Below, one piece after another: positions 1-7,444 of a DNA stretch of 41,205 nt. Below the pieces are notes generated by a model. It saw only the letters and a list, made by a program, of their open reading frames with translations, was not told the origin of the DNA and did no database searches. Origin of the DNA: Lachnospiraceae bacterium (GTDB lineage Bacteria; Bacillota; Clostridia; Lachnospirales; Lachnospiraceae). A program made the position numbers and the translations under genes. Numbering within the stretch: the first letter of the stretch is position 1; every line of letters begins with the position of its first letter. Location: the NCBI GenBank assembly GCA_024681595.1, contig JAILAN010000113.1:1-41205 (forward strand). The letters are read 5' to 3'.

Positions 1-48
1 TATCCGGGAATGAATTAAAAAAATCAGTCCTCATATGAGTCAAACAAG

Positions 49-88
49 AAACAGTGGCGACATCCCCATAGGATTATCGCCACTGTTT
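49..88. terminator. 12-bp perfect hairpin, probable bidirectional terminator
   Basis: Positions 49-60 and 77-88 are exact reverse complements (AAACAGTGGCGA with its complement) around a 16-nt loop. The stem starts with AAA and ends with TTT, so T residues follow it on either strand. It lies downstream of the remnant at 122-286 and of rlmD, and probably ends transcription arriving from the right. The 48 bases to its left hold no gene I can recognise. Confidence 0.6.
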
Positions 89-121
89 AAAATAGCTCTT
101 ACTCGTTAGTTATTCACCTTG

Positions 122-286
122 TCATTTTCTTTTAAAAAGATATTTACCTTTCCCCTTGCCTTTCGTTGGATAAACAATACCCAAATCAAGCATCTTCTTT
201 ATCAGTTCCGATGCCGGAGAGGCTGTAATCCCAAGCACATGCATAACTTCCGTACGTCCGAAAAACTTATCGAATCCGAATACCAT
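122..286 (-). pseudogene. C-terminal remnant of a winged-helix protein (Fic/AlbA_2-type)
   Basis: A 54-codon minus-strand frame ends in TGA at 122-124. Its product contains DKFFGRTEVMHVLGI and a tail LGIVYPTKGKGKGKYLF. This resembles the winged-helix domain at the C-terminus of Fic-type and AlbA_2/divergent-AAA ATP-binding proteins, where a helix-turn-helix is followed by a basic GKGKY wing. Such proteins are normally several hundred residues long, and only about 28 nt separate this frame from the rlmD stop, so the N-terminal part is gone. The frame is the same as that of rlmD: codons run open from the rlmD stop into it. I read it as debris of a truncated gene. A short translated wHTH protein starting at ATG 284-286 is possible, but no Shine-Dalgarno is evident. 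The family assignment is by motif resemblance only. Confidence 0.42.
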
Positions 287-313
287 AAACAAAACATTCC
301 GAATTCGATGTGT

Positions 314-1771
314 TTACTCCGTCTCCTTCTCAGAATCTTTAATTCTGTAGTAATCCTCCGCATCAATAGTGATTTCAATATGTTCCTTCGCGGATTTTAG
401 TTGTTCAAGTAAACAACAGACTTCGACATGGCTTGATCCGGGGAACTGATCAATACAGCATACCTTTTTGACAACGTACCCGGCCAGGAGAAAACTCTCA
501 AGGTCGCGGGCGAGGCTTGTCGGTTTGCATGAAACATAGATCATGCTCTCTATTCCATATGACAGTATCTTGCCTAATGCCTTTGGATGGATGCCGTCAC
601 GCGGAGGATCAAGAATGATAAGATCAGGCTTTTCCGTAAGTTCATCCAATACCTTTAGCACATCTCCCGCTATGAACTCGCAGTTAGTAAGTCCGTTTGA
701 TCGTGCATTTTCACGTGCTGCTTCAACAGCCTCTTCGATTATCTCAACACCTATTACCTTTTTGGCAACCGGTGCCATCAGCTGTGTGATCGTACCTGTG
801 CCGCTGTAAAGATCATAGACAACTTTGCCGTTTCCCTTATCCCCGACATAGTCCCTGACTGTACTGTATAAAACTTCTGCACTTAATGTATTAGTCTGGA
901 AGAAACTGAAGACAGAGATTCTGAATTCAAGTCCCAGTACTTTTTCTGTAATATAATCATCTCCATACAGGATCTTCATTTCATCGGCTCTGACGACATC
1001 GGACAGAGAATCATTCACTATATGAAGGATGCTCCTAAACTCACCTGAAACTTCAAGCGAAAGGAGCATGTTGCGATATACATCCATATCAAATGAAGTC
1101 TCTGATGAAGTAACGATAGCGACCATGATCTGGCCGGTATACCTGGCCTTTCTGACCAGAAGATGTCTGAGATATCCCTCATGCCTTAGCTTGTGATAAA
1201 ATTTCAGTCCCGTCCCCTTAAAAAAATCAAGAGTTGCCCTAAGGATAGTCCTGTAATCCTCATCAACTATCACACACCCCATGACAGGTTCTATATCATA
1301 AAAGCTTCCCTTTTTATGAAGCCCCAGCGCCAGTGGGCCGTCCTTGTACTCATCTCCAAATGAAAACTCCATCTTATTGCGATATTCAAACTGAATGGGA
1401 GACCCTTTGATCCCCTCAAACTCCCAAGGAGCATCCTGTTTGCAAAGAGCATTATCCAGAAGACGCTTGACCTGTTCTGATTTCAGTTCCAGCTGCTTAT
1501 CATACGGAAGCTTAAGATACGTACAGCCTCCGCATTTTCCAAAATGGGCACACGGACTTTCGATCTCATACGGCGATTTTTCAATTACATCCAGCAGGCG
1601 TCCTTCTGCCCTTCCATTCCTCTTTTTAGTGACGGAAAAGCTGACCTTCTGGTCAGGCAGAACGTCTTTTATGACGCATATGTCATTTTCGTTTCCTCCA
1701 CATGCAACTATCCCTTTGTTCGGGAAATCTACACGGAGTACATTGCCTTCGTATGTCTGTCCTTTTTTCAT
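314..1771 (-). CDS. rlmD: 23S rRNA (uracil-1939-C5)-methyltransferase RlmD
   Basis: SAM-dependent methyltransferase of the TrmA/RumA family, predicted to make m5U in 23S rRNA. It has 485 residues, usual for the family. Visible are an N-terminal TRAM-like beta region (about 3-60), the cysteine cluster of the Fe-S site near residues 74-83 (CAHFGKCGGC), the SAM motif VYDLYSGTGTIT, the substrate motif LDPPRDGIHPKAL, and the catalytic cysteine in YVSCKPTSLARDL. The ATG at 1771 is preferred because AGAGG lies 6 nt upstream; the in-frame TTG two codons earlier has no such site. RlmC/RlmCD paralogues are common in Firmicutes, so which uracil is modified (747, 1939 or both) cannot be settled from sequence alone. 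The hairpin at 1841-1896 separates it from the gene upstream. Confidence 0.9.
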   Translation of the reverse strand: MKKGQTYEGNVLRVDFPNKGIVACGGNENDICVIKDVLPDQKVSFSVTKKRNGRAEGRLLDVIEKSPYEIESPCAHFGKCGGCTYLKLPYDKQLELKSEQVKRLLDNALCKQDAPWEFEGIKGSPIQFEYRNKMEFSFGDEYKDGPLALGLHKKGSFYDIEPVMGCVIVDEDYRTILRATLDFFKGTGLKFYHKLRHEGYLRHLLVRKARYTGQIMVAIVTSSETSFDMDVYRNMLLSLEVSGEFRSILHIVNDSLSDVVRADEMKILYGDDYITEKVLGLEFRISVFSFFQTNTLSAEVLYSTVRDYVGDKGNGKVVYDLYSGTGTITQLMAPVAKKVIGVEIIEEAVEAARENARSNGLTNCEFIAGDVLKVLDELTEKPDLIILDPPRDGIHPKALGKILSYGIESMIYVSCKPTSLARDLESFLLAGYVVKKVCCIDQFPGSSHVEVCCLLEQLKSAKEHIEITIDAEDYYRIKDSEKETE

Positions 1772-1840
1772 AAACAACCTCTGTTAGTATAAAACCGGTA
1801 TCCATAAACACGGATTACATGGCTCCGGCATAAAATCCCT

Positions 1841-1896
1841 CAGATATCAATATACGCGTGTGAAATCACACGCGTATACACTAAAAATCATATCTG
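1841..1896 (-). terminator. Long stem-loop after the 139-aa gene
   Basis: A perfect 12-bp inner stem (1851-1862 with 1867-1878, TATACGCGTGTG and its complement, loop AAAT) sits inside a further 7-bp outer pairing (CAGATAT 1841-1847 with ATATCTG 1890-1896). It lies between the stop of the 1930-2349 gene and rlmD. No long U-run follows on the minus strand, so termination may be inefficient or the structure may protect the mRNA end. Confidence 0.55.
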
Positions 1897-1929
1897 AAAA
1901 TCATTACTGTCATTCAGCCATTTACACTG

Positions 1930-2349
1930 TTAAGCTTCCTTGGCGTCCTTTTTATCTTCCTCAGCCTTCTTTTCATCAACATCGATCTTGTCAACATCTT
2001 CCCAGTTAGTCAGATCATCATCATCCTCAAAGAAGTCATCATCAAAATCTTCGAAATCGTCGAATGAATCTTCAATATAATCAGGAACGAGGAATCTGTA
2101 TATGGCATATCCGATACCTGCACAGATAACTATCGTGCCGATTATAGCCAGGATCCAGATCCAGGTATTTGTCTTTTTTTCTTCCTCGATCTCCTTTTCC
2201 TCATGCTTGATGAGTGCCTTTAATTTGGCCAGATCCTTAAGATCCTTAAGTTCCTTAAGGTCTATGCCTTTAAGGTTCTCTCTGATGTCGTATTCCTTTA
2301 CCATATCTACTATGTTGTCAAGTTTACCTTTAGCGTCCTGAAAAGTCAT
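1930..2349 (-). CDS. Small single-pass membrane protein with acidic C-terminal tail
   Basis: Unrecognised 139-residue protein. Residues 1-60 form a charged, helix-prone region with repeated DLKELKDL-type heptads, then KHEEKEIEEEKK. One membrane span follows (about 63-86, WIWILAIIGTIVICAGIGYAIY). The C-terminal 50 residues are extremely acidic (runs of D/E with F and W) and end in mixed K/E/A. The topology is probably one span with a coiled-coil-like domain on one side and the acidic tail on the other. The start is ATG 2349 because GGAGG lies 8 nt upstream; the upstream in-frame TTG overlaps that ribosome site. It has its own strong promoter (2388-2415) and a hairpin downstream, so it is probably monocistronic. 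No enzymatic motif is visible and I do not assign a function. Confidence 0.75.
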   Translation of the reverse strand: MTFQDAKGKLDNIVDMVKEYDIRENLKGIDLKELKDLKDLAKLKALIKHEEKEIEEEKKTNTWIWILAIIGTIVICAGIGYAIYRFLVPDYIEDSFDDFEDFDDDFFEDDDDLTNWEDVDKIDVDEKKAEEDKKDAKEA

Positions 2350-2387
2350 TTTAAATTCCTCCAAAACCTGAAAATACCTTACACATG

Positions 2388-2415
2388 ATTATATCATATA
2401 TGATAAAAAAAACAA
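2388..2415 (-). promoter_or_regulatory. SigmaA-type promoter with a 14-bp palindrome
   Basis: Reading the minus strand, TTGTTT (2410-2415) and TATAAT (2388-2393) are 16 bp apart, and TG precedes the -10 by one base (extended -10). A perfect 14-bp palindrome, TATCATATATGATA at 2392-2405, covers the spacer and the edge of the -10. It could be an operator, though AT-rich palindromes near promoters also arise by chance. It would drive the 139-aa membrane protein. Confidence 0.55.
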
Positions 2416-2416
2416 A

Positions 2417-4735
2417 TTATATCTTTTCAAGCCGGGCAAAGGCGGCATACATGACCTTGGTCCCGTGGTCGTCAAAATCAACCGTGACTTTATAATCTCT
2501 GGGGCCCGGCTCCATATCCGTAACAGTACCCTCACCATATTTAACATGCTTTACCCTGTCGTCTATATCATAATCAGGTTTTAAGCCCACTGAATTGTTG
2601 CCGTCTTTTGGCATACCCTTCGTTATTCCTGCAGCTTTAAGAGCTGACAGACCGCCGCCGGTGGTCTTCGGCAAGGCAAAGCCTGCAGAACCCGATGTAC
2701 CGGCATAAGAATTTGTCGCGGCTACAAATGGTTTGGAATTAAGCGATGATACTTTATGTTTAGTCTGCGGTGTCCGAATATCATATCTATCTTCCCTGTG
2801 GCCCGGAACACGGTTATCCATCAGCGATTTAGGTATTTCCTCCACAAATCTGCTGATCGCATTGAATTGGAGCTCACCGCGTACCATTCTCGTACGTGCG
2901 AAAGTCAGGGTGAGGTCTTCTTTGGCACGGGTTATGCCTACGTATGCAAGCCTTCTCTCCTCCTCGATCTGTGTCGGATCATCATCCGATAAGGACATGT
3001 AGCTTGGAAAAAGACCATCCTCCATTCCGGTCAGGTAGACATTGGCAAATTCCAGTCCCTTGGCTGAATGCAGTGTCATAAGCATAGCTCTGGGGATATT
3101 GGTATCAACCTCATCTATGTCTGCAACCAGAGAAACTTCCTCGAGTAGGCTTCTCAGCGATGCATTCTCATTATTTTTCTCAAATTCTATGGCTTTGTTG
3201 ATAAATTCTTCAACATTCTCGATCCTGTTCTGGCTCTTCTCGTCAGAATCATCCTCCAGTTCAGTCATGTAACCTGTTCGGTCGATCACTTCACGTATGA
3301 ATTCCGATAGTCCCAGTTCACTCTGGATCTCCCTCAGATCCAGTATCATTTCGGCAAATTCACTTAGCTTTGATGATGCTTTACTGACAGACGGAATATC
3401 ATCAGCCTCACACAGAGCATCAAAAAAACTGATCCCTCGGACCTGAGCATACTCTATAACCTTGGAAATCGTGGTATTGCCTATCCCTCGCTTCGGAGTA
3501 TTGATTATTCTTCTGACTTGCAGATCATCCTGACCATTGTCTATGGTCTTTAGATATGCCAGGACATCCTTTATCTCTTTTCTTGAATAAAAGTTGACAC
3601 CGCCTACAACATTGTAGGGAAGTCCCTCATATATGAAACTCTCCTCTATGAGTCTGGACTGGGCATTTGTTCTGTACAAGACAGCCGTATCAGACAGATC
3701 AGCCTGGCCCTTTCTTATTTTCCGTGCTATATCGTCTGCTATAAATGAAGCTTCTTCGTATGCATTGTCAAACTGCCGCAGGTGGATCAGATTACCGCCT
3801 TCCTTGTCAGTCCACAGGCTCTTGCTCTTTCTCCCGACGTTATGGGATATGACTGCATTGGCCGCATCCAGAATATTCTGGGTGGACCGGTAGTTTTGCT
3901 CTAGCCTGATAACTCTGGCCTCGGGATAGTACTGCTCAAAGTCCAGAATATTCCTTACGTTAGCACCCCGGAATTTGTATATAGACTGATCATCATCTCC
4001 GACAACACAAAGATTCCCGTTTTGTCCGGTCAGAAGACGTATGAGTTTAAACTGTGAAGTGTTCGTATCCTGATACTCATCGACCATGATATATCTGAAA
4101 CGTTTCTGGTAAGCATCCAGAACGTCGGCATTGCTTTCCAGCAGGATTACCGTGTTCATTATAAGGTCATCAAAGTCCATGGCGTTGTTCTTTTTGAGGA
4201 TCTTCTGATATTCGATATAGGCTTCGCCTATTTTTTTGAGTCTGAAATCTTCGGCATATTTAACCGCATATTCCTCTGACGAGCACAATTCATCCTTGGC
4301 GGATGATATTTCATTAAGAATGGTCTTTTCCTTTAACATCTTTGTATCGATGTTAAGTGTTTTACATACATCCTTCATGATGCTCTTTGAATCGTCAGCA
4401 TCATATATGGTGAAGTTGTTATCATAGCCTATCCTGTCAGCAAATCTGCGTAGGATCCTGACACAGCTGCTGTGAAAAGTAGCCACCCATACCGAGTCAG
4501 CTCCAAAACCGACCAGCTTGTCGACTCTCTCCTTCATCTCGCCTGCTGCCTTGTTCGTAAAGGTTATGGCCATAATGTTATAAGGCTCCACATTCATCTT
4601 ATCGATGAGATATGCAACCCTGTGAGTTAAGACTCTCGTCTTACCCGAACCGGCCCCTGCCAAAATAAGCAGGGGCCCTTCGGTAGTGATAACAGCTTCT
4701 TTTTGCTGTGGATTTAAAGAATCATAGATCGACAT
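2417..4735 (-). CDS. pcrA: ATP-dependent DNA helicase PcrA (UvrD/Rep family)
   Basis: SF1A 3'-5' helicase for DNA repair and removal of RecA or replication blocks. The 772 residues match the PcrA length. The Q-motif and Walker A are near the N-terminus (LNPQQKEAV, then GAGSGKTRVLTHR). Walker B follows as VDEYQDTNTSQ, with motif III GDDDQSIYKFRGA, motif IV YRSTQNIL, and motifs V-VI (TLHSAKGLEF, GITRAKEDL). The C-terminal 50 residues (VKHVKYGEGTV onward) are the Tudor-like RNA-polymerase-interaction domain typical of PcrA rather than Rep. The start at 4735 is preceded by GGAGAG. It lies 24 nt after the zinc-ribbon gene stop, so the two are probably cotranscribed. Confidence 0.96.
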   Translation of the reverse strand: MSIYDSLNPQQKEAVITTEGPLLILAGAGSGKTRVLTHRVAYLIDKMNVEPYNIMAITFTNKAAGEMKERVDKLVGFGADSVWVATFHSSCVRILRRFADRIGYDNNFTIYDADDSKSIMKDVCKTLNIDTKMLKEKTILNEISSAKDELCSSEEYAVKYAEDFRLKKIGEAYIEYQKILKKNNAMDFDDLIMNTVILLESNADVLDAYQKRFRYIMVDEYQDTNTSQFKLIRLLTGQNGNLCVVGDDDQSIYKFRGANVRNILDFEQYYPEARVIRLEQNYRSTQNILDAANAVISHNVGRKSKSLWTDKEGGNLIHLRQFDNAYEEASFIADDIARKIRKGQADLSDTAVLYRTNAQSRLIEESFIYEGLPYNVVGGVNFYSRKEIKDVLAYLKTIDNGQDDLQVRRIINTPKRGIGNTTISKVIEYAQVRGISFFDALCEADDIPSVSKASSKLSEFAEMILDLREIQSELGLSEFIREVIDRTGYMTELEDDSDEKSQNRIENVEEFINKAIEFEKNNENASLRSLLEEVSLVADIDEVDTNIPRAMLMTLHSAKGLEFANVYLTGMEDGLFPSYMSLSDDDPTQIEEERRLAYVGITRAKEDLTLTFARTRMVRGELQFNAISRFVEEIPKSLMDNRVPGHREDRYDIRTPQTKHKVSSLNSKPFVAATNSYAGTSGSAGFALPKTTGGGLSALKAAGITKGMPKDGNNSVGLKPDYDIDDRVKHVKYGEGTVTDMEPGPRDYKVTVDFDDHGTKVMYAAFARLEKI

Positions 4736-4759
4736 CAGCTAAGTATCTCTCCTGCTATT

Positions 4760-5878
4760 CTATTGCATTAGGTATCCTATCAGAGCACATATCGCAATGA
4801 CAACGATTATGGTCAGTATTACCTTAATAGCAGATACAGGTGTTCTGCCGTATACCCTTCCGGTCTGTCCATTTACGGCGAACTGATATACCTTGTCCTT
4901 GTACTTGAAGCTCGAGATCCATACCGGAAGCAGCAGGTATTTAAATGTTATGGCAGAGAATGAACTGCTGACATTAAGGTTACGTACATGATCGGCATTG
5001 TTCTCGGACATGATCCTTGATGTAATGGCAGATCTTAGCTTGTTGGTGATCGCCGCCTTTGCCTTTTCCCAGGCAGCCTTGACTCCAACCGAGTATCTCT
5101 CAGCGCCAAAACCTGCAACATACTCTGGTTTGTATGCCTTGTTATCTGCCGTGTCATATGGTTCTATTCCATGAAGCAGTCCAGAATCATGCTGGTCCGT
5201 ACCGCTTACCAGTTCATCATCAAAGAACTGTTCGTGATGACCGTTAGTCCTGTACCAATCTGTTATTATTTCCTCTTTGTCCCCTCTCTTGACCCTTCTG
5301 TCCTTACCGTATTCAGCGGTATAGGATGAACTCGTCTGCGAATCAAAGGTCCAGTAAGGAAGATACATTCCCTTAAAGCTCTTGGGTTTGGCTGATTCCT
5401 TGGCTGCTTTAGGGCAGAAAAACTTTTTCTTTATCCAGCCCACAAATCTGTTGGCAGCTTCCTTCTGATCGATCTTAAACGGGATAACTCCGCCGGGAGC
5501 CATTGTCTTTTTATCCCCGGCCTCTGTAACCTGGTTAGAACCGCAATAGGGACATTCTGAAGAAATGACCTGAGCATCATAAACAGACTCGGCTCCACAA
5601 CTTTTGCAGATTATGGTCTTGGTAGCCGTTCCCCAGTCGCAATTGGCGGTATTTTCCGCTTCTTCTAGCGGAATCTCCTCAGCCGTTAGCGGAGAATTAT
5701 TTACAGTCTCACCTGCATTGTCTGCAGGCTTGTTTTTTATCTCTTCGGTATGTCCGCAGTATGGGCACTTGAGTCCGCCTGTTGCCGGGTCGAAATCCAT
5801 CGTACCACCGCAGGCAGGACACTTTTTGTCCGTCTCTTTAAGAGTATTTACAACATTTGCATCAAATTCGTCTGGCAT
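4760..5878 (-). CDS. TFIIB-type zinc-ribbon membrane protein, YdjG-like
   Basis: 372 residues with two zinc ribbons: CPAC...CPYC near residues 19-40 and CKSC...CPYC near 91-116. A conserved middle domain follows (about 130-330, containing PFKIDQKEAANRF, YLPYWTFD and AAWEKAK). A single C-terminal membrane span (about 352-371) comes after a VYQFAVNGQTGRVYG strand. This is the architecture of B. subtilis YdjG, from the ydjFGHI operon. The neighbouring SPFH protein matches YdjI. From knowledge of that system, such a protein would be a membrane anchor in a phage-shock/membrane-stress complex; here that is inference. The start has GGAGGGGG upstream. pcrA follows by 24 nt. Confidence 0.8.
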   Translation of the reverse strand: MPDEFDANVVNTLKETDKKCPACGGTMDFDPATGGLKCPYCGHTEEIKNKPADNAGETVNNSPLTAEEIPLEEAENTANCDWGTATKTIICKSCGAESVYDAQVISSECPYCGSNQVTEAGDKKTMAPGGVIPFKIDQKEAANRFVGWIKKKFFCPKAAKESAKPKSFKGMYLPYWTFDSQTSSSYTAEYGKDRRVKRGDKEEIITDWYRTNGHHEQFFDDELVSGTDQHDSGLLHGIEPYDTADNKAYKPEYVAGFGAERYSVGVKAAWEKAKAAITNKLRSAITSRIMSENNADHVRNLNVSSSFSAITFKYLLLPVWISSFKYKDKVYQFAVNGQTGRVYGRTPVSAIKVILTIIVVIAICALIGYLMQ

Positions 5879-5928
5879 TTTATTCCCCCTCCAGACCCGG
5901 CATGGCCTGAAATATGTAATAAACTACT

Positions 5929-5954
5929 GCGAGAGGATGCTGCCACCCTCTCGC
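5929..5954 (-). terminator. Hairpin between the SPFH and zinc-ribbon genes
   Basis: GCGAGAGG (5929-5936) pairs with CCTCTCGC (5947-5954) across a 10-nt loop. It lies just after the SPFH stop on the minus strand. Only a weak U-rich stretch follows, so it may be a leaky terminator that sets the ratio of the SPFH protein to the downstream zinc-ribbon protein. Confidence 0.45.
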
Positions 5955-5997
5955 GTCATATCTTTATTTTCCTGTGAAGATCAACGATGCAGTAATA

Positions 5998-7308
5998 TTA
6001 CTGCTTGTCGTTATCATCAAATACGTCGCCGCACTCAGGGCAGAACTTGGGAGGATTCATGGGATCCTCGGGAGTCCATCCGCACTTGTCACACTTGTAT
6101 AAAGGAGCACCTGCAGGCTTCTTGGCACCGCACTCTGAACAGAACTTGCCTAAGTTTCCGGTCTTGCCGCACGAGCATGTCCAGCCCTGTTCGGGAACAG
6201 GCTGAGGCTTACCGCACTCTGCACAGAATTTACCGGTATTGCCCTTTTTGCCGCATGAGCATGTCCAGCCTTCCTCTTTGGGAGGGGCTACTGTAGGAGC
6301 GGGGATCGGTGTTCCGCCGGTCTGCTGATAAACCGCAGCGTTTGCACCTGTCATGTTAGCCATGTTCATTCCGGCAAAAGCCATCATGGGGCCTGCTGCC
6401 GTATTCTTGGCGGCATCCTGCATAGCCTGAGCTGTAGCACCTGTCATCATTCCCTGTCCGAGTGCAGGATTGCTCAATGCTGCCGCTCTCTGGAGTTCCT
6501 TGATCATATTCTCGTCTTCTTCGGAAGCCTTAATGGTATTAACACCGAAGGAGATAATCTCTATGCCTCTTAAATCTCTCCACTGATCTGAGAGTTCTTC
6601 GTTAAGAGCATTGGCCAGTTCCTTGGTATGTCCGGGAACTGCGGAATATCTGATGCCCATCTCAGAAATTCTGGCAAATGCAGGCTGCAGAGCTGTCAGG
6701 AGTTCAGCCTTCAACTGGGAATCGATCTTATCCCTGGTGAACTCATCAGTTACATTGGCACATACATTTGTGTAGAAAAGAATCGGGTTTGTGATCTTGT
6801 ATGAATATTCTCCGTTACATCTTATGGAAATATCAACATCAAGGCCTATCCTCTGATCAACGACACGGAAAGGAACGGGATTTGCTGTTCCATATTTATT
6901 GCCCATTATCTCTTTGGTGTTGAAGAAATAGATCCTCTGGTCGTGGCCCGTATCTCCTCCGAAAGTGATACGCTTGCCCATTACCTTAAATGATTCGAGA
7001 ATGCTGGTTCCCAGATTACCCGAGAAGATCGAAGGCTCTGTTGAAGTATCATATGTAAATTCACCGGGTTCGGCACAAAGTTCAACGACCTTACCCTGAT
7101 CCACGATGATCATGCACTGTCCGTCATTAACGGCTATAACCGAACCGTTGGTGATGATGTTGTCCTGACCTTTGTTATTCCCCTTTGTTCTCTTCTGTCC
7201 CTTGGTAACCAATACATCGGCTTCCATTGAATCACAGTAGAAAAACTCTTTCCACTGATCTGAAAGCTGCGAACCGGCTGCACCTAAAACTGCTTTAATT
7301 AATCCCAT
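5998..7308 (-). CDS. SPFH-domain protein with three C-terminal zinc ribbons, YdjI-like
   Basis: 436 residues. The N-terminal about 280 residues form the SPFH ('virion core protein') domain, starting MGLIKAVLGAAGSQLSDQWKE and containing DVDISIRCNGEYSYKI and RGIEIISFGVNTIKASE. A flexible Ala/Met/Gly/Pro-rich linker follows. Three Cys4 zinc ribbons end the protein: CSCGKKGNTGKFCAECGKP, CSCGKTGNLGKFCSECG, and CDKCGW...CPECG. There is no membrane span, so it is probably cytosolic or peripheral and oligomeric. B. subtilis YdjI, needed to localise a PspA paralogue, is the closest described type. The ATG at 7308 has GGAGG 7 nt upstream; an upstream extension of 70 codons would run through the promoter region and is unlikely. 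The downstream zinc-ribbon membrane protein is the likely partner. Confidence 0.85.
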   Translation of the reverse strand: MGLIKAVLGAAGSQLSDQWKEFFYCDSMEADVLVTKGQKRTKGNNKGQDNIITNGSVIAVNDGQCMIIVDQGKVVELCAEPGEFTYDTSTEPSIFSGNLGTSILESFKVMGKRITFGGDTGHDQRIYFFNTKEIMGNKYGTANPVPFRVVDQRIGLDVDISIRCNGEYSYKITNPILFYTNVCANVTDEFTRDKIDSQLKAELLTALQPAFARISEMGIRYSAVPGHTKELANALNEELSDQWRDLRGIEIISFGVNTIKASEEDENMIKELQRAAALSNPALGQGMMTGATAQAMQDAAKNTAAGPMMAFAGMNMANMTGANAAVYQQTGGTPIPAPTVAPPKEEGWTCSCGKKGNTGKFCAECGKPQPVPEQGWTCSCGKTGNLGKFCSECGAKKPAGAPLYKCDKCGWTPEDPMNPPKFCPECGDVFDDNDKQ

Positions 7309-7444
7309 TACACACCTCCATAAAAAAAATGATAGAACAAGTATATCACATAAATAAAAATAGTGTCTATCAAGATGAGAGGATTTCTGATAAAATATAC
7401 GGGTAAGTGTGAGCCTTATAAAGCAGTACACGAAAGGAGTTTTT
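7309..7444. promoter_or_regulatory. Divergent promoter region between SPFH and GH9 genes
   Basis: Both directions show an extended -10 with poor -35 match. On the plus strand, TGATAAAAT (-10 hexamer 7391-7396) precedes the GH9 gene, whose Shine-Dalgarno AAAGGAG is at 7433-7439. On the minus strand, TGATATACT (-10 hexamer 7340-7345) precedes the SPFH gene. No catabolite-repression (cre) site was recognised by eye. Confidence 0.4.

Noticed and set aside
5604-6296. A 230-codon plus-strand frame
   Set aside because: Antisense to the zinc-ribbon and SPFH genes, with Ser/Cys/Arg-rich content typical of a shadow frame.
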